DNA from: Diplonema japonicum
Taxonomy: Eukaryota; Euglenozoa; Diplonemea; Diplonemida; Diplonemidae
Length of the DNA: 64,000 nt
Assembly (NCBI GenBank): GCA_964019335.1
Contig: OZ025703.1
Location: 372,001 to 436,000, forward strand
Direction: 5' to 3'
Shown piece after piece: positions 52,101-60,188 of the stretch (its first letter is position 1; every line of letters starts with the position of its first letter). The position numbers and the translations under genes are program-made. The notes below the pieces were generated by a model. It did not search any database, was not told the origin of the DNA, and saw only the letters and a list, made by a program, of their open reading frames with translations.

Positions 52101-54174
52101 TCCGGATACTCCATTTCCAGACACAGCTGTCCCGACATCAGCACCGGACACACTTGTACCTGACACTCTCGCTCCAAACACAGCCATCCCAACGTCAGTA
52201 CCAGACACACTTGCCCCCGATACTCCTTTTCCCGACACATTCGCACCTGCAATAACGGTCGCTCCTACTGCAGTTCCAGGTGTGACAGCAGAACCAACAG
52301 CTGTGCCAACAAACATACCTGATACCCTAGTGCCGACAACAGCAATTCCAACACAAGCTCCGACTTTTGCACCAGCAACAACACCCCCTGCTGGTCCTAC
52401 CTTTGCACCTCCAAGTGGTCCTACCCTTGCACCTCCTGGTGGTCCTACCTTTGCACCTCCTGGCGGTCCTACCTTTGCGCCTCCTGGTCCTACCTTTGCA
52501 CCTCCTAGTGGTCCTACCTTGGTGCCGGTAACGTTTGCACCATCAACACCCGCGCCTTTCGGGCCCACAGCTGTTCCTACAACTACCACAGCCGTACCTG
52601 GGATGCCTGGAGTGCCTACTGCGCAACCTACGGCTGAGCCAATGCTTGCACAAACAACTGCCGAGCCGACCGATGCAGCAACACTCATGACGGTAGCACC
52701 GCCACCTGCACCCCCTCCAACTCAAGCACCTGCCACACCACTCCCCACCACGGCAGCGCCGTTGGTCGAGACTAACGAGCAAGACCAGATCAGCAGCGTG
52801 GGTGAGGCAGCAGCGGCTACGAGTATATTAGGTGCAAGTGCTGGTGCTGGTGCAGCGATGCGTTTGGTGTTAATCAGCGGTGCCTGCGATACAGACGGCA
52901 AGAAGAAGGACCTACCGAGGGCACTGCACCCCACGCAGCTGAAGATAAACGGGAGTCAGGATTTGGGCGTCGTTGTAGGTAACTTCGCCATCACGATAGG
53001 GTTCGGGTTCCTGTGCTACTTGCTGGTGCAGCTGGCAGCGAGAAGCGGCAAGTCGCTGTTCCCAAAACTCTTCATCGGGCTTGACACACAGGGCTGGATG
53101 CGGTTCCCATCAGCACCGTTGTTTGTCTTCCAGCTTTTCTATCAAGGCACAGCGCTGGGAGCAATGCGGCTCATCATGTTCCCCCCGACTGCGGGAGGGT
53201 TTGTACTGGGCATGCTGGCATTGGTGATATGCTTCTTTGTCCCGTTCATAGTGTTCTACGCGGTGAGCCGTGACGTGCCGCGCCGTGCGGTGTACATGCA
53301 CGACAAGGGAAGGAGCACCTTGATGGCTATATTCATAGGCCCCGGCGAGTGGGTCTCCAAGGGGAAGGGCACGCATTGGGTGAACAGATGGGCAAGCGTG
53401 GTGCGGACCTACCGACAAGAGCTCGCATGGTTCTCGTTTATAGAATTCTCTGCATCGTTCACCTTGAGCGCATTCGCGGCGGTAGAACCGGAGAACTATG
53501 TAGCGTGCGGCCATGTCAAGCTCTTCTCCGGCCTTGTCTTCTTCATCATGCTTCTCTTGGAAGCTGTCGTGTGGCCACACGCAAGGTTTAGAGACTCGAC
53601 ACTGGACTTTGTCATCTTGGGAATGCAAGGATGTGCCATGTGCCTCATGGCGTCAGGGTACTACCGTGAGGACCTGAAGGACTGGGGGTTCACCGCTGCT
53701 TCTCATTTGCTTCTAGCAGCTGTCGTTGTGCTGTTGGCAAAGTGCGTGCTTGATCTATTTACAGAACTGTACATTTTTGTGAAGGGGCACAGACGGCGGC
53801 TGCAGGATGAGATATGGGAAAGGGAGACCAACGAGCGTTATGCCAGCAGGCTTCCTCTAGAGGACACAGTGCCTCAAGAGATGTTCGACATGCTGCCTAA
53901 GGCCCAGTCACTTCATTCGAAGGAAGGGTCTTCCTTGGGTGGGGACCCTACAGGCACGTACACCAAATCTACCACAACACAGAACCTGTCGAGGTCTAGG
54001 GGGACAGGGACTTCTTTCACGTTGCCTTCTTCCAATAGGAGTAGGTTCAATGGGTTGAATGGTGCGCGGTCTCCACTATCGCCGAGTCCTTTAATTTCTG
54101 ATAGGTTTGTGCGGGCGGCGGAACAAGAGCTTCTGGAGAACAAGGGGAAACGATTCGAAAGGGCGTCTTTGTAG
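49198..54174 (+). CDS. Giant CUB-domain, PT-repeat, multipass membrane protein
   Basis: 1,658 residues, one exon; the ATG follows an AG at 49179-49180. A signal peptide (AALLILISPGPSEG) leads into three CUB-like domains, residues about 30-160, 178-283 and 300-410, each with the '...YPSSGQY..GENICWRV' opening strand and paired cysteines. Residues about 437-1020 are a mucin-like array of about thirty 19-residue units (TSAPDTPAPDTPAPDTAVP and variants with PFPDT), probably O-glycosylated. A Pro/Thr/Gly-rich stalk follows, then about seven hydrophobic helices (about 1255-1525) and a 130-residue cytosolic tail. The extracellular part is that of an adhesion or sensing protein and the multipass base resembles no receptor family I can name. 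A 781-residue antisense frame mirrors the repeats only. Confidence 0.85.
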   Translation: MPCEGWPPIWAALLILISPGPSEGLDPPECGSSYTTVFVGAGSLAYPTSGYYANNENRCWKIAPANPANYIQLQWTRLSIEDHFDCVKNKPCNAVTSCGYNEGRNCELDKLDMWDSSGKSTTCGTQTGTMGSWQPATAGEIVLKFTTDGGIVDEGFALSWIECDLSPTLLPTYSKCYNAFKDTFSTGSGTLTYPSSGQYEGGENICWRVLCNGVVTLTVNSISTEPSQIGCSYDKLEVIDSQGTVHVMCRPASIAYQYPPGDVILRFQSDHCVFDSGFSVSYTCNAWSWPVAPPAGSLALAECTVLQDDETGSSGTFSSGAYASVSFKCWRIQCASQLVLTYTSLSSYDSSSGDIPCEDQHFILISHNGVQSPRMCGLTTPTYQPPRGDLMVVLHSAVGPTGTGLTFDWVCDGSPEPAVPPDPGTPYLPAIPVSSCNTPAPETPAPDTPAPDTAVPTSAPDTPAPDTPAPDTAVPTSAPDTPAPDTPAPDTAIPTSAPDTPAPDTPAPDTAVPTSAPDTPAPDTPAPDTAVPTSAPDTSAPDTPAPDTAVPTSAPDTPAPDTPAPDTAVPTSAPDTPAPDTSAPDTAVPTSAPDTPAPDTPFPDTAVPTSAPNTPAPDTPFPDTAVPTSAPNTPAPDTPFPDTAVPTSAPGTSSPDTPAPDTAVPTSAPVTPAPDTPFPDTAVPTSAPDTPAPDTPFPDTAIPTSAPGTPAPDTPAPDTAVPSSAPDTPAPDTPFPDTATPTSAPSTPAPDTLVPDTLTPGSTSAPDTPAPDTAVPTSAPDTPAPDTPFPDTAVPTSVPNTPAPDTPFPDTAVPTSAPNTPAPDTPFPDTVVPTSAPGTSAPDTPAPDTAVPTSAPVTPAPDTPFPDTAVPTSAPSTPAPDTLVPDTLTPGSTSAPDTPAPDTAVPTSAPDTPAPDTPFPDTAVPTSAPSTPAPDTSVPDTLAPGSTSAPDTPAPDTAVPTSAPTTTAPDTPFPDTAVPTSAPDTLVPDTLAPNTAIPTSVPDTLAPDTPFPDTFAPAITVAPTAVPGVTAEPTAVPTNIPDTLVPTTAIPTQAPTFAPATTPPAGPTFAPPSGPTLAPPGGPTFAPPGGPTFAPPGPTFAPPSGPTLVPVTFAPSTPAPFGPTAVPTTTTAVPGMPGVPTAQPTAEPMLAQTTAEPTDAATLMTVAPPPAPPPTQAPATPLPTTAAPLVETNEQDQISSVGEAAAATSILGASAGAGAAMRLVLISGACDTDGKKKDLPRALHPTQLKINGSQDLGVVVGNFAITIGFGFLCYLLVQLAARSGKSLFPKLFIGLDTQGWMRFPSAPLFVFQLFYQGTALGAMRLIMFPPTAGGFVLGMLALVICFFVPFIVFYAVSRDVPRRAVYMHDKGRSTLMAIFIGPGEWVSKGKGTHWVNRWASVVRTYRQELAWFSFIEFSASFTLSAFAAVEPENYVACGHVKLFSGLVFFIMLLLEAVVWPHARFRDSTLDFVILGMQGCAMCLMASGYYREDLKDWGFTAASHLLLAAVVVLLAKCVLDLFTELYIFVKGHRRRLQDEIWERETNERYASRLPLEDTVPQEMFDMLPKAQSLHSKEGSSLGGDPTGTYTKSTTTQNLSRSRGTGTSFTLPSSNRSRFNGLNGARSPLSPSPLISDRFVRAAEQELLENKGKRFERASL
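50510..52240 (+). repeat. 57-bp coding tandem repeats
   Basis: About thirty in-frame units of roughly 57 bases encoding TSAPDTPAPDTPAPDTAVP variants. The array has a higher-order structure: a block around 50990-51230 recurs about 560 bases later (51540-51790), and the 'LVPDTLTPGSTS' variant block appears near 51445, 51835 and, changed, 52005. It lies wholly within the 49198 gene. Confidence 0.85.
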
Positions 54175-54541
54175 GACATTAAAAAAAAAAGAAAAAAAAA
54201 AAAGAATTAAGAATTTGGAAAACGGGTTTAAAAAAAAAAAAACCTTCTTTTTTTTTTTTTTAAATTTCTTTGCCCTTCAAAAACGTCGGAGAAACTTCTT
54301 AGGGCGAGGCGCTGCAGTTGGAGCCTTGCCCCGGGGGGTTTTCTTCTTCTTCTTCCACTTTATTTTATATATATATATTTTTTTTTATTTCGAATTGTTA
54401 TCTCTGTCGTAAAACGCCGTAAAACGAATATGGAGGAAATAAAATAAACCTTGCAAATGTCCGCGTTTCTTTTTTTTTTTTTTTTCTTTCCCGACTGGCC
54501 TAACTTTTTCCGAGTTACGCCTCAAGTCTCTTTTTATGAAG

Positions 54542-54587
<46 letters not shown>

Positions 54588-54589
<2 letters not shown>

Positions 54590-54650
54590 ACCGATTAGTG
54601 TGAATTTCGAAGTGAACGGTGAGCACCACCCACACACCGAAATTTATCAA
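54588..54650 (+). repeat. Dispersed repeat B, copy 2
   Basis: TGACCGATTAGTGTGAATTT, then GAACGGTGAGCACC and CACACCGAAATTTATCAA; nearly the same as 43539-43604, directly after a long poly-T run. Confidence 0.65.
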
Positions 54651-54704
54651 TTTTTTTCTTCTTCTTTTTTCTTAAAAGAAGATATTCGTAGCATCATAGT
54701 GATT

Positions 54705-54745
<41 letters not shown>

Positions 54746-55561
54746 GATATTTAAACGATATTTCCTAACTCGCTTTTTTCTTCCCTCTAATGATATGTAT
54801 TGTATCCAGGGGTTAGCACGCACCAAATCTGGTTTTTAACTCTACGACAAAAGGGAAGAGAGCATGCAAAACCACAACTTTTCTATTCGTCTCCCGGACC
54901 CAAGATACAGCATATGAAAGGAAAATCTAAATATGAAAAGAAGAAGAGAAATCTATTTTTTTTATATCTATTTTTTTTTTTTTTGAAAATAAAGAAAAGT
55001 CAGATGCTTTTATGATTCCACTTTGCGGGGGGGTTGTCGCAAAAACGAATCTGGCACTTGATAAGAATGGGGGTGTGAGAGGATTTTCCTCCAACGCAGA
55101 TATCCCGAATTTAAAAAAAAAAAAAAAAAAAAGGGAAAAAAAAAAAAAACTAGCTGTTTTCCCCCTTGATCTTCTCTTTGCCCTAGCGATGGGGGGAAAC
55201 ACCTCCTCCCAAAAAAAGGGTGTTAACCGATGTAACAAAATCCTTAAGCAGACTTTAAAAAAAGAACTAAGGGGGGAACTTAGAAGAAAAGAGGGAGAAG
55301 GAAATAAGTAAAGAAAGAAGTTAAAGGCTACTAAAACGTTTTTTTTTTTGTTAAGAAAAAGAATTACACGTTCCCCCCTACTCCCCCCCATGTTATCACA
55401 ACGCTGCTGTGGCTCTAAAGGCTGTTGTTTTTTTTTTTTTTTTTAAAGGATTCTTGCAAAGGTCCTTTGGGGGGGGTGGACCTCTGGTGGGCTTTTCCGT
55501 AAACTCAGACGTTAGGTTTCTGTAAATTTCACTCTCGTGAATTTTTTTTTCATTTTTTCTA

Positions 55562-55604
55562 CTTGAACAGTGAGCACCCCCATGCACACTGCAACTTTAT
55601 CGAA
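55562..55604 (+). repeat. Dispersed repeat B, copy 3 (diverged)
   Basis: CTTGAACAGTGAGCACCCCC, then GCACACTGCAACTTTATCGA. It retains the central GAACxGTGAGCACC and the end of the B unit; the GATTAGTG part is lost. Confidence 0.5.
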
Positions 55605-55811
55605 AAAAATTTCTTTTTCACTCTGGTGACAGAATAATGCATTATCGTTGTGAATGAGTTTAGCTGTTGGGGAACATCGATATCTGCGCACTTCACGGAT
55701 TTTAAAAATTTTCTCCAGTTTTTTTCCCCCCTACTCTACACCTTACTAAGGTAAGAGTAATAAATAATTAAACGAAGAAAGAAAAAAAAAAAAAAAGAAA
55801 TGAAGGGAAAA

Positions 55812-55930
55812 ATAATTCTTTATGACTCTTTGTCTTTGTTGTTCGCACGAGCAAAAAAGGTTTTTAAAAAGCTGCGAAAGTTTTTTGCTCGACACAAGTT
55901 GCATATAGTTATAAAATCATTTTTTGAAAG
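55812..55930 (-). repeat. Foldback repeat F, copy 2 (inverted)
   Basis: The reverse complement of this stretch aligns with 42149-42289 along its whole length, differing mainly in A/T run lengths. It keeps the hairpin of GAGCAAAAA and TTTTTGCTC around GCTGCGAAAG. Confidence 0.65.
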
Positions 55931-56602
55931 ATAAATATTTGTAACAAAAAAAAAAGTAAATGAAAACCGGTTTTTTACTCCCCCCCCAATAAAAAAAGGG
56001 AGGGGATGGGGTCTTGACTGAAACCGGTGAACATGTTTGTTGTCCTTTTCATATTTCGTGGTGTTACTTCTTATTTCTCTTTTGCGTTCTTCTTCTTCTT
56101 TTTTTTTTTTTTTTTTTTTTTTTGCGAGTTCTGACTCTGCCAATTACACACCATTTGATGCCTCTGGGTCACTAAGGAGCAATGCGGTGTAACAGCAACA
56201 GCAAATCTGTGGCTATTTGGCTGAAAACACAAGAATGTCGGTGTGTGACTTGTGATTAGAACTGTAAAGAAATCGTTTTTTTTTTTTTTTTTTTTTTTTG
56301 TTTTCTTTTTTAAATATCCTTGATATGACTCACTGCTCCTCCTAAGGATGGAAGAAAAAAAAAAAAAAGGAAAAAAAAAGAGAGAGAGAAAGAAAAGAGT
56401 GGGGAAAAAAAAAAAGGAAAAAAAGAAGGATGTTTTTCTGCTACTTCTTTTTTTTTTTTTTCTTTCTTTCTTTCTCTCACTCCCCCCCTTTTTTTTTTCT
56501 TTTTTTCTTTTCTCTTGGTGAGCGAAAAGCATCATTGCTTCAAGGATTTTCCTTTCCCTGGACTGGTGTTGAACATGTGGAACATTTCACTGTTTTTTTT
56601 TT

Positions 56603-56643
56603 CAGGCGTCCTGTCACATACCGCAGGTACCCTTAAATGTCTC
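56603..56643 (+). repeat. Poly-T/AG-linked intergenic module, copy A2
   Basis: T run, CAG, GCGTCCTGTCACATACCGCA, GGTACCCTTAAATGTCTC, T run. One base differs from A1 in the core. Confidence 0.7.
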
Positions 56644-57045
56644 TTTTTTTTTTTTCTTTTTCTTTTTTTTTTTCTCCCAACGAGCCTTTGCCTTCCCGCC
56701 TTCTCCAGTTTAAAGCTCTCTTCCTCTCTTATGGGAAAAAAAAAAAAAAAGTGGGGGCCCTGCAGCCAGTCCTTTTCTTTCGTTACACTCATGGGTGATG
56801 ACGAACCCCTGGACTGCCCGAGCCACGGACTATTGGCTTTCCCCCCCCCCCCCCCCCCAAAGAGCCTTTAGGTACCTTCTTGCCATATTCACACAAAAGA
56901 AATAAACAGACTCGCCGTATCCACGAGAAAGGGGGCGTATCTTGCACAAGACAAACAACAACAAAAAAAAAAATGAATATTGCTGCGTGTGTCTTCTCAT
57001 AGAGTTTCCAATCCCTCCCCATTTTTTTTTTTTTTTTTATTATCA

Positions 57046-57083
57046 GGGTGGTCCTCGAGTGGGATTTGCCCTTAAACATCGCC
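57046..57083 (+). repeat. Poly-T/AG-linked intergenic module, copy A'2
   Basis: T run, ATTATCAG, GGTGGTCCTCGAGTGGGATT, TGCCCTTAAACATCGCC. The MITE-like element G begins at the next base, so G may have inserted into the module's T tail. Confidence 0.7.
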
Positions 57084-57531
57084 TTTTATTTAATTCTGAG
57101 CAGCTCTCTCAAAGAATTTAGGCCGGAAGATATAAATCAGGTTTCACTTTATTTCACGGGCGTCAATAAAGTATCTGATTTTTTCCTCATGTTTTTAAGC
57201 CAAACGTCGCTGGGTTTGCTGGGCGTGAAAATCAGGTACTTTATTTCACGCCCACAGTCATTTCTAGCAAAATGGGAAGAAAACCGAAGGCGACCGGGAA
57301 GCGAGCCAAGGGCATCAGCCTCGAGAAAGAGGCCAAAGCTGTGGTGGAAGACACGCTTCCAACGGCAAGCACCTACCACTCGATCAAACCCACGCCCCTT
57401 CAGCCCTGCCCCCTTCGACACAGCCCACTACTTCAACAGTGCACAGAATCAATTTGCGCCGCTACAAGCAGGCAGCAGCGAAACACTTAGCACCTAAATT
57501 CTTTTCGAGAGCAGCTCATCATTAAATAAAA
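57084..57531 (+). mobile_element. 448-bp MITE-like element G with 39-base terminal inverted repeats
   Basis: The left end (57084-57122) and the complement of the right end (57493-57531) match at about 34 of 39 positions; both begin TTTTATTTAAT and end AAAGAATTTAGG. Inside are two further inverted segments built from GGGCGT, AATAAAGTA and CTGATTTT (about 57157-57183 and 57222-57255). A 72-codon frame at 57272 starts MGRKPKATGKRAKGISLEKE and looks like the basic N-terminus of a transposase cut short. This suggests a deletion derivative of a larger DNA transposon. Confidence 0.65.
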
Positions 57532-57587
57532 TGCAGTATTGAATGAAATCAGGCTATCTGATTTTCATTTAATAAATAGCTATTTTT

Positions 57588-57626
57588 AGGCGTCCTATCA
57601 CATACCGCAGGTACCCTTAAATGTCT
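57588..57626 (+). repeat. Poly-T/AG-linked intergenic module, copy A3
   Basis: TTTTTAG, GCGTCCTATCACATACCGCA, GGTACCCTTAAATGTCTC, T run. It lies 56 bases right of element G, after a palindrome (AATGAAATCAG...CTGATTTTCATT). No A' partner is seen to its right. Confidence 0.65.
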
Positions 57627-58270
57627 CTTTTTTTTTTTTTGTGTATTTTTTTTGTGAACCAGTTTTGATTGTCAACTTAACAACAACAACAACAACACGC
57701 ACGATTTTCTTTTTGTTTCGAATTACTATTTATTCGAAACTTAATTAGTTTTTTTTTACAGCACACGAGTAATTATATTTTATTTAAGTATTATTACACT
57801 CTTGCAAAGAGATGAAGCACACCGAGCAATTGTTTTTGGTAAGGTAAGTGAGACTGTGTAACTTCTTTGATGGATAAGCAGAGACAAGGGGAACGTTTCC
57901 AAAACAAGAACCTCCTTTATCTCATCTCTTTCTTTTTTTTTTTTTTTTGTTCTTCGTCTGTTACTGCTGTTGTTTTTTTTTTTTTTTTTTTTTTTTCTAT
58001 GCGTTGCTTCTCTCTTCCCCATCTTGGGCACTGTATTGTGTTACAATGCATCGGGGGAAAAGGGGGAGAACAAAGGAGAATAATAAAAAGAAGAAGAAAA
58101 AGAAGGGGAAAAAAAAAGGAAAAACCGTTTTTGCCCCTTAAGCTTCTGCGTGGCGTAATTTTTTTTTTTTTGTACCTTTAAGTGTGGTTTTTCTTTTCTT
58201 TTTTTTTTTTTTTCCAAAAAGGATGGAAGTGATCATAAGACTGAAGCGTTCGTGCTACGTAAAAACTTTC

Positions 58271-58305
<35 letters not shown>

Positions 58306-59187
58306 GTGTGTATAATTAGGTAGAAAAGGGGGAAAAAAAGAAAAAGAAAGAAAGAACAACTCGCAGGTAGGGGAATATGGAAAAAAAAGATTTTTTTTTC
58401 ATATCAAACCGCGAGGCCACATTCTTCTTTCAAAGGCCGACCTCCTCGAAAGAGAGTGTCACAAGACTCTCGGGTGATGCGTTTTCATCCACACTGGTGA
58501 CGCAACAATGACAATAATTGGCCTTTTTTTTCCCTCTCCCCCCACTTACGTGCTGTGGAAAAAAAAAAATTTTTTTTTCTCTTCTCGCTCCCTGTGTTTC
58601 GCTATTCTTCCTCCATTATGAATAACAGGGGAAAGGGGGGGGGGGGGGGGGGAAAGGGCAGTTTTTTGTAGCAAAAAAGCACCCTTTTTTTTTGTGTCTG
58701 TGTTTTTCCTTTGTTACGGAATGGCGTTTATATGCGTCTCCTATTTTTTTTTTCTCTCTCTTCCATGTGTGATTTATTTCTCCCCCCCCTCCTCCCATTC
58801 TCCTTTCCCTTTTCTTTTTCTTTTTTTTTCTATAGCTTCTCTGCATTCAGAGTTCAGAGACTGTCTCGTAACAAAATGGAAAGAGAATGGGGGGGGGGGG
58901 GGGGGCCTCTTTCATCTTTTTTTTTCTTTTCCTCTTCTTCCTCTTCTGTGCTTTGTGCCACAGATTTTCATCGTCAGTAGCTTTGTTTTTTTTTCTTTTT
59001 TTTCTTCCTGGCTTGATCCCCCCCCCCCCCCCCCCCCCCTTATCTCTCTCCAATGGTTCTTTTTTTGTTTATTTGTTTCTTTCCTTTTCTTCCCCCTCGT
59101 TCACCCTTTCCTATCACTGGAATTCTGTTCCCACCGGGGCAACAACAACAAAAAAAAAAAGGAAAAAAAGAAGAGTCGGTTTGGCTA

Positions 59188-59228
<41 letters not shown>

Positions 59229-59324
59229 GCACTAACAATTTCATTATGTCAAAAAGATTTTTTTTTTCTTCTTTCTTGTTCATGCAAAAAAAAGAAAAAG
59301 GGGGGAGAGAGGAGAAAAAAAAAA

Positions 59325-59941
59325 ATGGGTTTCATGACGCTGTCGGAGAAGAAGCGAGAGGAGGAGAAGGATCAGGCGAAACAAGAAGAGGCGCGTGCAA
59401 GAAATGCAGCAAAGATGCAGGAACTTGCCTCGAAGCTGGCAGCTGCACAGCAGACGATATCTGAGCGAAAGGTGAAGGACACCAGGAGGCTGAACGAAGA
59501 GGAGAAGGAACAAAGGCGAAAATTCGTTGATGTGGACGAGATAGAAACAGCGGCCGAAGACTACCGGGCGAAGAAAAGGCAAAAGATCGAAGATACTGAA
59601 AGGGAAAAGAACCAAAAGGGTGTTAACGACATGATCCGGAGGAGGCAAAACTGGGTATTTAAAAAAAAAAATTTTTTTTTTTTTTTAAAAAAAAATCACC
59701 TCCCTCAGGAAGACAGAAAGACTCGCGACTGTAACGAGTGGAAACACGGGAAGTGTGAACGCGGAAACGGCTGCAAATATCGACACACACCGAGAGACCA
59801 CCCTCGTTATCCGGTATTTTTTTTTTCCCCTCCACCGAGGATTTTTAATTTCATTCTCCCCCTTTTTAGGCATTTCTCGAGAAACACGGGGGGCCCCCTA
59901 CCAACATCCTCCAATTCCTGGATTTCGAGGGTGTTATGTAG
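59325..59941 (+). CDS. CCCH zinc-finger protein, three exons
   Basis: Exons 59325-59654, 59709-59813, 59870-59941, all phase 0 (168 residues). The N-terminal 110 residues are a charged helix (Glu/Lys/Arg-rich, EEKEQRRKFVDVDEIE). Exon 2 encodes one finger, C-NEWKHGK-C-ERGNG-C-KYR-H (CX7CX5CX3H), of the RNA-binding CCCH class, and exon 3 ends AFLEKHGGPPTN and FLDFEGVM. A single CCCH finger after a helix suggests an mRNA-binding or splicing-related factor. Introns are GTATT-type with A and T runs. An ATG 9 bases downstream could also serve as the start. Without splicing the frame would read homopolymers. Confidence 0.82.
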
Positions 59942-60055
59942 GGGAAAAAAAACCCCCGACATCCCTTTCCCACATCCCACCCTCCCCCCTGCGAAGAAAA
60001 AAGACAGGAGTGTGCTGTTCTTGAAAAAAATGAAAAAAAAAAAAAAAAAGTGTTA

Positions 60056-60087
<32 letters not shown>

Positions 60088-60188
60088 CTAAATTTTTTTT
60101 TTTTTTTTCGGAAAAAAAGTTTTTTTTTTTTTTTGGTACGGGAAAAAAAAAAAAAAAAAAAAAGAGGGAAAAAAAAAAAAAAAAGACA

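Larger units (their letters stand above)
54175..59324. other. 5-kb gene-free region rich in short repeats
   Basis: The largest gene-free stretch. Homopolymer runs alternate with small islands: repeat B copies 2 and 3, foldback F copy 2, modules A2, A'2 and A3, and a MITE-like element G. Short open frames on both strands are homopolymer artefacts. A pair of CGTAAAACG units near 54408-54428 faintly resembles the end of the pogo-like element at 13054. Nothing else was identified. Confidence 0.55.

Noticed and set aside
50510-52240. Regular 57-base repeats that could suggest a CRISPR-like array
   Set aside because: The units are contiguous, in frame and protein-coding with no spacers, in a eukaryotic gene.
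50343-52688. 781-codon minus-strand open frame (VSGAGVSGADVGTA repeats)
   Set aside because: It is the mirror of the PT-repeat array; the plus strand has a signal peptide, CUB domains and membrane helices in one frame.
54404-54470. Possible solo end of the pogo-like element (CGTAAAACGAA and AATGTCCGCG)
   Set aside because: Only short matches to the 13054 element and no palindromic block; chance similarity is likely.
58887-60188. Single 881-codon frame joining the CCCH protein and the C45-like hydrolase
   Set aside because: The join runs through poly-A/T stretches; splicing gives a clean stop for the zinc-finger gene and a proper signal peptide start for the hydrolase.
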